Below, piece by piece: positions 17,257 to 25,751 of a stretch of DNA of 64,000 nt (positions within the stretch are counted from its first letter, which is position 1; every line of letters starts with the position of its first letter). The DNA is from Fructilactobacillus hinvesii (GTDB lineage: Bacteria; Bacillota; Bacilli; Lactobacillales; Lactobacillaceae). The translations under genes were made by a program, and so were the position numbers. Under the pieces are notes generated by a model, which searched no databases, had not been told where the DNA came from, and worked only from the letters and a program-made list of their open reading frames with translations. The DNA lies in NCBI RefSeq assembly GCF_024029435.1, contig NZ_CP097118.1, positions 124,001 to 188,000 of the forward strand, written 5' to 3'.

Positions 17257-18520
17257 TTTCGTTCCTCCAATTTGGTAGTTCTTTACAAACCATAAAAATC
17301 AAAATGAAAATTAATAAAGGGGTTTCATTGACAATCGTTAGGGTTAATAAAACCATGACCAATAATAACACAAACGCATCAACATAATGTTTTCGCATAA
17401 AGGCCATGATTAACGGAATCAGGTAAAAAGCAAGAAAGATAACTCCACCATATGATAAGATCTGTAGAATCCCTAATGAAAAGCCATGATTCCCCCCCTT
17501 CATTAACCGGTAACTAGCCATCAACCGTTTAATGGCACGAAGGTTCCCTAGTCCATTCCCAAAAATTGGACTCTGTAAGAACGAGTTCCAGCCAGCCTTA
17601 ATGTCATCCGACCTAATGCTAACGGATCCTTGAAATGTATTGACTTTATTAATCCAAATCAAGGATAGACCCACTAGTAAAAGTCCTCCTAGTCCAATCC
17701 AAATGTAATATTTTTTTCTTCTCGGTAATCTAGTATATAAATCCCAATGCTTCATTACCAAGTTCCCTACCAAAGCCAAGAAGCAAATCAGCAATCCAGT
17801 GGTAGAAACCGTAGTAATAATTGTGGCAAACAACACAATTCCCCGAAAATAATAAGTAGGTGAATGCTTCAAATAAAACAAATTAAAAATAAAGGCAACG
17901 GATAACACAAACGAAAACATTGGTGCTTCTGCATAAAGGCCTGTATTTCTGACTAGTTGGAGGCCAAAGAAGCTGGCTGGCTCCTGGGCTAAAAAGTGAA
18001 GTCCCCAGAAACCCGGAACGTAGTGTTTTCCACCCCAATTAATGAAAATTTGTGAATTAAATGGATATTGGATTTCTGCCAGAATCCAGAAAAATAATGA
18101 AATAATTGCAAGTACCACAGCAATATTTACAATTGCAGAGAGCAACTTTGTTCCGCGTTTTAGCAAGAAAACCAGCATACAAAAGCAGAAAAATAAAACT
18201 GGAATCACTAAGTAAAATAGGAAAACATGAAAGAAATGGAATTTATAGTTTAAAAAGCTAATTAACAAAAATAGTGATATTAAAACTACATAGGTGCCGA
18301 CTACCTTAAATATAAGGCCATAATTAACGTGGATCTGATACTTTTTTAACACTAGAAAATACACTAAAATCCCCAAGCTAGTGAATAAGGGAACCACTAA
18401 CCTGAGTTCCTTAGGAAAAAATCCAGGAGCTACAAAATAAACCACGTTCGTGGATAATAACAAAAAAAGTGAAAACAAATAGTCAGCCACTGATAATAAT
18501 TTAAGATCTTTGTTTTCCAT
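17249..18520 (-). CDS. Wzy-type O-antigen/polysaccharide polymerase
   Basis: This 423-residue protein has about 11 membrane segments and a large outer loop (about residues 165-205) containing RNTGLYAEAPMFSF, a motif often seen in Wzy/O-antigen-ligase proteins of Gram-positive polysaccharide loci. It would link flipped repeat units into polymer outside the membrane. Sequence identity among Wzy proteins is low, so the call rests on topology, the loop motif and its place between a glycosyltransferase and glf. It starts 17 bp after the preceding stop. Confidence 0.82.
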   Translation of the reverse strand: MENKDLKLLSVADYLFSLFLLLSTNVVYFVAPGFFPKELRLVVPLFTSLGILVYFLVLKKYQIHVNYGLIFKVVGTYVVLISLFLLISFLNYKFHFFHVFLFYLVIPVLFFCFCMLVFLLKRGTKLLSAIVNIAVVLAIISLFFWILAEIQYPFNSQIFINWGGKHYVPGFWGLHFLAQEPASFFGLQLVRNTGLYAEAPMFSFVLSVAFIFNLFYLKHSPTYYFRGIVLFATIITTVSTTGLLICFLALVGNLVMKHWDLYTRLPRRKKYYIWIGLGGLLLVGLSLIWINKVNTFQGSVSIRSDDIKAGWNSFLQSPIFGNGLGNLRAIKRLMASYRLMKGGNHGFSLGILQILSYGGVIFLAFYLIPLIMAFMRKHYVDAFVLLLVMVLLTLTIVNETPLLIFILIFMVCKELPNWRNEND

Positions 18521-18537
18521 AAATCTCCCATCTTTGC

Positions 18538-19467
18538 TTAATTATGCTTTTTAAATTGGGGAAATTGGATGGTAGGCTTAAAAAAGAGCCCTTTCCAGTA
18601 ACCCTTGGTTAACACTCTTACTTTTTTTAGTTTATATTGCGACTTCCCAAACGTAATTTTAAACAACAGGTAAAAATACTTCAGCCCGTTTTTCACGCGA
18701 TCGCGTTTTCCAAACTCACGGGCAATGTAGGCTTGATTTCTAAAGTTATAGTAATAACGGCCAATTTTATCCGGGTTTTGTTCCGCAATAATATCAACTC
18801 CGGTATTGGCTTTAGTGGCGTGTTCCACTAAGCTACTACCCACAAAGTAGCCATCAAATCGTTGGGTGATCCGCCGTGAATACTCCACGTCGTCTCCCCA
18901 AATGAAAAATTCAGCAACTGGTAACCCACACTGCCGAACTGCTGCATCGCTAATCAACATCGAAACAAACGAAGAAGACGTAATTCCAACTAGTCCTTGT
19001 TCAGCGTATTGATTCCACTGCTCATTAACTTGAGGAATGTTCATGATGGCTGGCACGGAATCTTTTCCCCACCGAACGTTACTTGCCAATACTCCCACTT
19101 GCTCTGGCTGATTGACCTTTTGCAACGCCGCAATTAATTCTTGCAGTGAGTCTTGCTTCGGATATGTATCGTCATCCATTACCCAATAATAATCGAATTG
19201 ATTTGCTTCACATGCAATTTTAAGGCCCGCACTAAAACCACCGGCGCCTCCAACGTTCTGGTCTAAGTTAACTACCTCAATTAAATCATTATCTAACGTT
19301 GCTAAATAATCAGTTGTCCCGTCAGTACTAGCATTATTAATGACATAAATCTTAGCAGGCAAATACTGCTGTGCTAGCAGATAATTAAGTGATTCTTTCA
19401 AGTACTGTAAACGATTAAACGTTACCAAGACGACTGCAACGTTTGGATTATAATTAAAATCAGTCAT
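18538..19467 (-). CDS. GT2 glycosyltransferase, galactofuranosyltransferase GlfT2-like
   Basis: This 309-residue GT-A-type transferase starts with VAVVLVTFNRLQYLKESL and INNASTDGT. The metal-binding motif is the triple Asp in YWVMDDDTYP (about residue 97) and the catalytic-base region is WGDDVEYSRRI (about 209). Both resemble GlfT2-like enzymes that use UDP-galactofuranose, matching the glf gene two genes on. It is probably a cytosolic enzyme at the membrane face. It begins 3 bp after the stop of the GT4 gene. The exact linkage cannot be inferred. Confidence 0.85.
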   Translation of the reverse strand: MTDFNYNPNVAVVLVTFNRLQYLKESLNYLLAQQYLPAKIYVINNASTDGTTDYLATLDNDLIEVVNLDQNVGGAGGFSAGLKIACEANQFDYYWVMDDDTYPKQDSLQELIAALQKVNQPEQVGVLASNVRWGKDSVPAIMNIPQVNEQWNQYAEQGLVGITSSSFVSMLISDAAVRQCGLPVAEFFIWGDDVEYSRRITQRFDGYFVGSSLVEHATKANTGVDIIAEQNPDKIGRYYYNFRNQAYIAREFGKRDRVKNGLKYFYLLFKITFGKSQYKLKKVRVLTKGYWKGLFFKPTIQFPQFKKHN

Positions 19468-19470
19468 AAA

Positions 19471-20550
19471 CTACTCCATATATTGATCGATTGCATTCAT
19501 AAAAACTTCAAAATAGTTTGCGCTATAGAATTGGTTAATCGAATTCTTAATTTTCTGTGGATCGTTAAAATCAACCTGGCGGTCAATGAATTTTTGTAAA
19601 ACATGCGCCAGTTGTTGTGAGTCCCCACTTTGATACAAATAACCATTGTCACTATTCACGATATCATCCGGGCCGGTATCACAATTAGAAGAAATCACAG
19701 GGATTCCATTCGCAATCGCTTCATTTAGAACCATCGGTAATCCTTCAAACGTCGAAGTTAACACTAAAGCATCACATTTTTTCACTTCATGCCACAAATC
19801 ATCTGCAAAACCATGAAAATGAATTCGATCGGATATCCCCAGCTTTTGCACATATTCCTGTGCCTCTGCGACATCTCCCATACCATAAACATCTAGTTGC
19901 CATTTTCCATGTGTTTGACTTAACCCGTCAAATAATTCATGAAGATTCTTTTGGCCATTCATCATGATCCGCCCAACATATAGAAAATGAGTCGGTTCAT
20001 CGGGCGCCGAACGCGGAACCACGTGGTCCGTTTTTACAATTGGATTATAGATTACATTGATTTTAGACTGAGGAATGCCCCGCTGCTCCAATTGATGGGC
20101 AATTCCCGTGCTAATTACCAAATAACCATCCGCTGCCTTCAAAAACATTTCGGGAACTTGGTGGGAATCTAACGAGAAATGGTACCACGCCATCACTTGA
20201 TAGTGATAACCGAAGATTCTTTTCAATACCGTCAAACAAAACCACATAATGTAACTATTAGAAATAACCACGTCCGGACGTTCTTTTCTGATCTGATGAT
20301 TCAGGATAAAGAATAAAGAAATTAAATACTCAATTTTTCTAATTTTTTTGTTGCGACTTAACTGTAAAACCGTTTTATTTTTAATTTTACTCAACCAACC
20401 AGTATCAATCGTTCCCCCAATGCTACTTAGGCTTAATTGATACCGATCGTTTGGCAACGTCTTGTTGTATTCATCGAAAAGATTTTCGATAACCGTCTCT
20501 GTGCCCCCGTATCCAGTCATAAAGGGAACAAAAATCATAATTTTTTTCAT
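19471..20550 (-). CDS. GT4 family glycosyltransferase
   Basis: This 359-residue retaining GT-B transferase has a donor-binding domain carrying LYVGRIMMNGQKNLHEL (about residues 207-223) and the E-x7-E region EGLPMVLNEAIANGIPVISS (about 288-307), both hallmarks of GT4. The N-terminal MIFVPFMTGYGGTETVIENL is the acceptor-side glycine loop. It adds a sugar to the growing lipid-linked repeat unit. It lies 16 bp downstream of the DUF4422 gene within the operon. Confidence 0.9.
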   Translation of the reverse strand: MKKIMIFVPFMTGYGGTETVIENLFDEYNKTLPNDRYQLSLSSIGGTIDTGWLSKIKNKTVLQLSRNKKIRKIEYLISLFFILNHQIRKERPDVVISNSYIMWFCLTVLKRIFGYHYQVMAWYHFSLDSHQVPEMFLKAADGYLVISTGIAHQLEQRGIPQSKINVIYNPIVKTDHVVPRSAPDEPTHFLYVGRIMMNGQKNLHELFDGLSQTHGKWQLDVYGMGDVAEAQEYVQKLGISDRIHFHGFADDLWHEVKKCDALVLTSTFEGLPMVLNEAIANGIPVISSNCDTGPDDIVNSDNGYLYQSGDSQQLAHVLQKFIDRQVDFNDPQKIKNSINQFYSANYFEVFMNAIDQYME

Positions 20551-20566
20551 TTTTGCACCCCCTCTA

Positions 20567-21364
20567 CTAAAAGTGCGAATTCACTTGATTTTTGTCATCG
20601 TTATTTTGGAACTTTCGTTTCAAAAAGCCCCAAGCCTTTTTGATTAACTGTCGATCTCCAATTTGAACCCAATTACATTCCACAAATTTGACTTGGTTCT
20701 TGGTGACCCAAACATCCATCAACAATTCGGACAGATAGCCATACACACGCGCCTCTTGGACGGAATAATTAGAGATGTCCGTTTGTTCCTGCACTTTAAA
20801 TAAAACGGGGAAAATGAACTCACAATAGTCATCAAAGGCAGTTTTCTTCATGATGAACATGTTAAACATGTGGGCCGACCGACGATTAAGCACTTGATCA
20901 AACGAGGACAAATAGTCAGGATAGTCCTGCTTAATTACATTTCTCAAATTAATTAAGGGTTGCTCATGATGGGAATGAACGTAATGAGAGTAAATCGTTT
21001 CAATCACGTAGTGCCGTTTCTTAGGTAAAACTACTGGTGCTTTTTCTAATAACTCAGCCACCTCTGCCGAAGTTAAAACATGCTCCAAATCACGCTTATG
21101 CGTCTTACTAAAAAGCCGTCGGTAGTGAACTAAACCCACAGCATCAACATCTGGCAGGTTCTTAAAAGCCCAGTAAACGGCCGTTAATTCGTTATAGTTC
21201 GGATTTAACCGAGAAATGTTCGTTCCCGTATTGTCTAGTTGATACCCCTTTTGCCCCTTAAAGTTTCGATCTGCTCCGACCAAAATGGGCAGATAAACCG
21301 GATCTTTAGGCATTGGTGCATCTTTATGAGTGGCGACCAAAACTTTGGCTTTAATTGAAATCAA
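20567..21364 (-). CDS. DUF4422 family glycosyltransferase
   Basis: The frame encodes about 262-265 residues of the DUF4422 family found in capsule loci and regarded as glycosyltransferases. Hallmarks are VLVATHKDAPMP at the start, YLPILVGA, GTNISRLNPNYNELTAVYWAFKN and VGLVHYRR. The start is odd. AAAGGAG abuts the in-frame TTG at 21364 with no spacer, whereas an AUU codon at 21355 lies 9 nt from it and would give the N-terminus usual for the family. No ATG or GTG is near. I list the TTG coordinate and flag the AUU. Confidence 0.85.
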   Translation of the reverse strand: MISIKAKVLVATHKDAPMPKDPVYLPILVGADRNFKGQKGYQLDNTGTNISRLNPNYNELTAVYWAFKNLPDVDAVGLVHYRRLFSKTHKRDLEHVLTSAEVAELLEKAPVVLPKKRHYVIETIYSHYVHSHHEQPLINLRNVIKQDYPDYLSSFDQVLNRRSAHMFNMFIMKKTAFDDYCEFIFPVLFKVQEQTDISNYSVQEARVYGYLSELLMDVWVTKNQVKFVECNWVQIGDRQLIKKAWGFLKRKFQNNDDKNQVNSHF

Positions 21365-21384
21365 CTCCTTTAACTCGGTTTAAA

Positions 21385-22164
21385 TTAATAAGTACTGCCC
21401 GCTGTTCCATCATAGCCATAATTAGAACTGGTCATTCCAGTTCCAGTGGTTGTCGTGGCTGGACTTCCAGCGGTGAGACCAGTGGTTGGTTTCGGAGTTG
21501 GTTTAAGTTTTGGCTTCGACTTATCTTTTTTAACTTCTCCGTTCACTTTTCCCTCATTTAATAAATCCAATTGCTTTTGAGCATCTTTGGAGCCATTAAA
21601 CTGGGCATGATTTTTATATTTCCAGGTAAATGGGTGCACCATAATTTTAACCTGATCACCTGTATTCAACGCTAATAACTCTTTGTTAGTAAGGTGAGTC
21701 CCTCCATATGAAACAATCAAAGGATCGTGAGGAGAAACCGGGCGATTATTCACTTTAGCAATAATGGGATTATCTTCATGCCGATCATTGGTAACGATTG
21801 CCACTTTCCCATTTTCTCCATCAATTGAAGCTACGTGTCCCGTCGTCGCTAACTTAATTTGTTTACTTGGAATTAACTCGCTTGGTGGGTCAACCTTTGC
21901 CAAGCCCTTTTTACCCCCGACAAAAAGAACTAACAACAGTAACGGAATGATTGCCAGCCAAATTTCTTTCCGAATGTTATTTTTCCGCCCGTGCTGACCC
22001 TGTTTTAAAGTTCCAGAAAAAATCGGACCATTTGTCCGATAGTCATACCAAAAGACAGCTGCTACCAGTACAAAAAATAAGACTGCAAAAGCGAGCAGAA
22101 AGCCTTTGCTACTAAATAAATTGCTCAAGTGATACAGCATATACTTAAATTTTGAATATTCCAT
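21385..22164 (-). CDS. Membrane protein of unknown function in the exopolysaccharide operon
   Basis: This 259-residue protein has two membrane helices (about residues 21-40 and 68-84). An external domain of about 120 residues follows, and then a low-complexity tail of Lys/Pro/Thr and Gly/Thr/Ser (KPKLKPTPKPTT onward) ending in Tyr. I recognise no known domain. It sits second in the operon, where many loci have a Wzd/CapA-type chain-length protein, but it lacks that family's visible motifs and no tyrosine kinase is present. A role in polymer export or wall passage is a positional guess. Confidence 0.6.
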   Translation of the reverse strand: MEYSKFKYMLYHLSNLFSSKGFLLAFAVLFFVLVAAVFWYDYRTNGPIFSGTLKQGQHGRKNNIRKEIWLAIIPLLLLVLFVGGKKGLAKVDPPSELIPSKQIKLATTGHVASIDGENGKVAIVTNDRHEDNPIIAKVNNRPVSPHDPLIVSYGGTHLTNKELLALNTGDQVKIMVHPFTWKYKNHAQFNGSKDAQKQLDLLNEGKVNGEVKKDKSKPKLKPTPKPTTGLTAGSPATTTTGTGMTSSNYGYDGTAGSTY

Positions 22165-22183
22165 TAATCTGCGAACCCTCCTT

Positions 22184-23173
22184 TTAATTTAAAGCGATAT
22201 CTCCAGTGGTGGCCTGCGGCAGATCTAAACTACTTCTGATTTGGTTGGTCGTCTTTTGTAGTTCAGATTGTGGCGTAACTTCCATATCTTGCCCTTGAAT
22301 TTCTTCTCCAGACTGCCCGCTTAAGTACGTGTTTTCAATGTTGTTACGAGCCGACAGGTATCCCGTTGCAATCGCTGAGAGATCGGAGAATTGCAAGTCA
22401 GTTTGTGTGTTTTTCGCAATCGAGTTGATGAAGTTTTGGTTTAATAATGAAGTTACGGAACCGCTCTTTGTAACCACTCCTTCCAATAATTGTCGTTGCC
22501 GTTGTTCCCGGCCAAAATCTCCCCGGGGGTCATCGTAACGCATCCGAGAGTAAGCTAAGGCTTTCTTTCCGTCCATCTTCGTTGGTTGTCCCTTAGTGAA
22601 GTGGTACCCTTCGTAGTCAAAAGTCAGTTCTGGTGAAATCGTTACCCCACCAACCTGATCCACAATTTGGACTAATCCGCGCATGTTAATCAAGGCATAG
22701 TAATCAATCGGTACGTTCAGCATCTTTTGCACCGTTTGAATGGCAGTTTTAGCACTTCCATATGCATAAGCAGCGTTAATCTTAGCTGGAGATTGATCTG
22801 AGTAACCTGGGATGTTAACGGCCGTATCCCGAGGAATGCTGGTGATTAAAGTTTTGTGCGTAGTGGGGTTAATGGTTACGATCATCATGGTATCGGTTCG
22901 TCCTTTGTAAGTCCGCCCCAATTCCCCTGTATCGGTTCCCATCAGTAGGATGGAAATCGGCTTTTTGTTTTTCAACAGAGAACTCGTGTCCCGCTCTTTT
23001 TGTAAACCGGCACTGTTATAAGCATTATTAACCGCGTTTTTAACGGCAAAGTACTTATAGGAACCAAAAGCCACTACCCCAAATAGTAAAACTAGAATAA
23101 TCGTCAAAATAATGTTTCGGGTTCGATGTGATTTTTTCGGTTGCTGATCACGATCTAATCGACTTTCTTCCAT
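22184..23173 (-). CDS. LytR-CpsA-Psr (LCP) family transferase
   Basis: This 329-residue protein has a cytoplasmic N-terminus, one membrane helix (about 20-42) and an external LCP domain. Hallmark residues are ILLMGTDTGELGRTYKGRTDTMM, ITSIPRDTAVNIPG, INAAYAYG and YSRMRYDDPRGDFGREQRQRQLL. LCP enzymes move undecaprenyl-linked glycans onto peptidoglycan outside the membrane. As first gene of the operon it suggests that the polymer is attached to the wall. AAAGGAG precedes the ATG. Confidence 0.93.
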   Translation of the reverse strand: MEESRLDRDQQPKKSHRTRNIILTIILVLLFGVVAFGSYKYFAVKNAVNNAYNSAGLQKERDTSSLLKNKKPISILLMGTDTGELGRTYKGRTDTMMIVTINPTTHKTLITSIPRDTAVNIPGYSDQSPAKINAAYAYGSAKTAIQTVQKMLNVPIDYYALINMRGLVQIVDQVGGVTISPELTFDYEGYHFTKGQPTKMDGKKALAYSRMRYDDPRGDFGREQRQRQLLEGVVTKSGSVTSLLNQNFINSIAKNTQTDLQFSDLSAIATGYLSARNNIENTYLSGQSGEEIQGQDMEVTPQSELQKTTNQIRSSLDLPQATTGDIALN

Positions 23174-23308
23174 AACGGATAATCTCCTTTATCTTTTATA
23201 AGTCCAAAATACAATAGTTACAGTTTACCAAACTAAAGTAGATTTTAAAACATTAAGTTGGCCGTGTCCCCCGCGACGCGTGAATTTCTGTAAGAATTAA
23301 GTTAATTT

Positions 23309-23325
23309 TTTGACTTTTTTTGACT
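23309..23325 (+). promoter_or_regulatory. CtsR operator upstream of clpL
   Basis: TTTGACTTTTTTTGACT is a perfect match to the inverse of the CtsR heptad repeat (RGTCAAANANRGTCAAA). It lies 127 bp before clpL and predicts heat-inducible, CtsR-repressed expression. Confidence 0.85.
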
Positions 23326-23379
23326 TTTGTGAGCTAATCGCTGTCCTTTTTGGTTAAGAAAGGTTAAACTATAAGTATA

Positions 23380-23397
23380 GAGATATAGAAATATCTC
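23380..23397 (+). repeat. Inverted repeat in the clpL leader
   Basis: GAGATAT and ATATCTC flank AGAA, between the CtsR site and the clpL start. It may form a short hairpin in the 5' untranslated region; no function is evident. Confidence 0.4.
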
Positions 23398-23451
23398 TAC
23401 CGGGAATTCATCCAATGCCTTCCCAATAACTTAGGAAAGAAGGATTTTTCT

Positions 23452-25599
23452 ATGCCACGTAATTTTGGAAATGATCCATTCGGTAACAGTGGAATGGATG
23501 ATTTATTTAACAGTTTCTTTAACAACATGGGGGATAACCCGAACGCTCGTTACGTCGTTAACGGCCACGAATTAACCCCAGAACAAGTCGCTGAAATGCG
23601 GCGGACGGGACGTATCCCTGGTCAAACCGGGCAACACAACGTCACCCCTAACCAAACAAATCAAGCAAATCAAAAACAAGAAAGTTATCTCGATAAAATC
23701 GGTCGGAATTTAACTGATGAAGCTAAGCAAGGTCTCTTAGACCCTGTTATCGGCCGTGACAAGGAAATTCAAGAAACCGCTGAAATTTTAAGTCGGCGGA
23801 TTAAGAATAACCCAATTTTAGTTGGAGACGCCGGAGTTGGTAAGACCGCTATCGTTGAAGGTCTGGCTCAAAAGATTGTCAACGGTGACGTTCCTGCTAC
23901 CATCAAAGACAAACAAATTATTTCGATTGACCTTTCTTCTCTGGAAGCCGGAACCCAATACCGGGGTGCCTACGAAGAAAACATTCAAAAATTAGTTAAA
24001 GAAGTTGAACAACGTAAAAACGTGATCCTCTTCTTCGACGAAATTCACCAAATCGTCGGTGCCGGTGCATCTGGCGATGAAAACGGTGGTAAAGGTTTAT
24101 CTGACATCTTGAAACCTGCTTTATCTCGGGGTGACATCTCCATCATTGGAGCTACGACCCAAGATGAATACCGAAACACCATTATGAAGGACGCTGCTTT
24201 AGCTCGTCGTTTCAACGATGTTACGGTTAACGCTCCTAGCAAGGAAACCACGTTTGCAATCCTGCAAGGAATTCGCAAGTCTTACGAAGACCACCACCAA
24301 GTTAAATTACCAGATGACGCTTTAAAGGCTGCCATTGACTACTCAGAACAATACATTCCACAGCGTTCTTTGCCTGATAAGGCAATCGACTTAGTTGATA
24401 TGACCGCTGCTCACCTAGCTGCTAAACACCCAGTTACTGACAAAGTTAGCCTGGAAAAAGAATTAAAGGCTGCTAAGCAACAAAAGGAAGAAGACGCTAA
24501 GGCCGAAAACTTCGAAGCTGCTGCTAAGGACAAAGCTAAGATTGAAGAACTGGAAAAGAAGTTAAACAACCAGTCTGACAACTCAGAAACTCCAGTAGCA
24601 ACTCCAGCTGACATTGCTGAATCTGTAGAACGGTTAACCGGAATTCCGGTTTCTCAAATGAGTTCTGACGATATGGAACGGCTCAAGGGAATGGGCGACC
24701 GGCTCAAATCCCACATCATCGGTCAAGATGAAGCTGTGGATGCCGTTGTTAACGCCATTCGCCGGAACCGGGCCGGTTTTGACGAAGGCAACCGTCCAAT
24801 TGGTTCGTTCCTCTTCGTTGGACCAACTGGGGTTGGAAAAACTGAATTAGTTAAGCAATTAGCTAAGGATATGTTTAACAACCAAGATTCCATTATCCGA
24901 CTCGATATGTCTGAATACCAAGACGAAACTGCCGTTTCCAAGATGATTGGTGCTACCGCGGGATACGTTGGTTACAACGATAACGGTAATACCTTAACGG
25001 AACGGGTTCGTCGGAACCCATACTCCATCGTGTTGCTGGACGAAATCGAAAAGGCTAACCCACAGGTCATCACCCTCTTACTGCAAGTGATGGATGATGG
25101 TCGGTTAACTGACGGTCAAGGAAACGTCGTCGACTTCAAGAACACGGTCATCATCGCTACTTCGAACGCCGGCTTTGGTAACAACTCCTTAGGTAAAGAC
25201 GAAGACAAGAACCAGAACATTATGGATCGGTTAGCTCCGTTCTTCCGTCCTGAATTCTTGAACCGGTTCAACGCCATCGTTGAATTCTCTCACTTAACTA
25301 AGGATGATTTGAGTCAAATCGTCGACTTGATGATTCAAGACTTAAACACCACTTTAGCTCGTAAGGGCATGAAGTTGTCCATTTCTCAAGATGTGAAAGA
25401 CTGGTTGATGGAACAAGGTTACGATGAAGCAATGGGTGCTCGTCCGCTTCGTCGGGTTATTGAACAACAACTGCGTGATAAGATCGCCATGTACTACCTT
25501 GACCACCAAGACGTTAAAGACATCAAGGCCGTTCTTGATAAAGAACACGATACCCTGAAAATTGAAGAAGATCATGTTGCTGAAAAGGCAGAAAAATAA
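23452..25599 (+). CDS. clpL: ClpL, HSP100-type ATP-dependent chaperone
   Basis: This 715-residue AAA+ disaggregase begins with a short Asn/Gly-rich N-terminus ([16 protein letters not shown]) instead of a Clp_N domain. NBD1 has Walker A GDAGVGKT (about residue 124) and Walker [10 protein letters not shown] short coiled middle region rich in Lys/Glu/Ala lies at about 335-375. NBD2 has GPTGVGKT (about 460), VLLDEIEKA and the sensor GARPLRR. The lack of an N domain and the short M region fit ClpL of lactic acid bacteria rather than ClpB or ClpC. The CtsR site upstream supports stress control. It is monocistronic, ending at a terminator. Confidence 0.96.
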   Translation: MPRNFGNDPFGNSGMDDLFNSFFNNMGDNPNARYVVNGHELTPEQVAEMRRTGRIPGQTGQHNVTPNQTNQANQKQESYLDKIGRNLTDEAKQGLLDPVIGRDKEIQETAEILSRRIKNNPILVGDAGVGKTAIVEGLAQKIVNGDVPATIKDKQIISIDLSSLEAGTQYRGAYEENIQKLVKEVEQRKNVILFFDEIHQIVGAGASGDENGGKGLSDILKPALSRGDISIIGATTQDEYRNTIMKDAALARRFNDVTVNAPSKETTFAILQGIRKSYEDHHQVKLPDDALKAAIDYSEQYIPQRSLPDKAIDLVDMTAAHLAAKHPVTDKVSLEKELKAAKQQKEEDAKAENFEAAAKDKAKIEELEKKLNNQSDNSETPVATPADIAESVERLTGIPVSQMSSDDMERLKGMGDRLKSHIIGQDEAVDAVVNAIRRNRAGFDEGNRPIGSFLFVGPTGVGKTELVKQLAKDMFNNQDSIIRLDMSEYQDETAVSKMIGATAGYVGYNDNGNTLTERVRRNPYSIVLLDEIEKANPQVITLLLQVMDDGRLTDGQGNVVDFKNTVIIATSNAGFGNNSLGKDEDKNQNIMDRLAPFFRPEFLNRFNAIVEFSHLTKDDLSQIVDLMIQDLNTTLARKGMKLSISQDVKDWLMEQGYDEAMGARPLRRVIEQQLRDKIAMYYLDHQDVKDIKAVLDKEHDTLKIEEDHVAEKAEK

Positions 25600-25613
25600 G
25601 CTTCTGTAAGCAC

Positions 25614-25647
25614 AAAAATAGCTCGTCATTACGACGGGCTATTTTTT
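25614..25647 (+). terminator. Terminator of clpL
   Basis: AATAGCTCGTC pairs with GACGGGCTATT, followed by a T7 run. Confidence 0.88.
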
Positions 25648-25751
25648 TACTTAATTTTCCCTTAAATTAAAGTTCCCTATTGTAACGTAATTCACTAGGA
25701 TATATTATTAAAGTTGTGTCCAAAAAATTTTGCAAAAGAGGTTTCATCGTC

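Noticed and set aside
23174..23308. Search for a second promoter or RNA in the spacer before the LCP gene
   Set aside because: I found no convincing -35/-10 pair or structured RNA; only the CtsR site and clpL leader on the other strand are clear.
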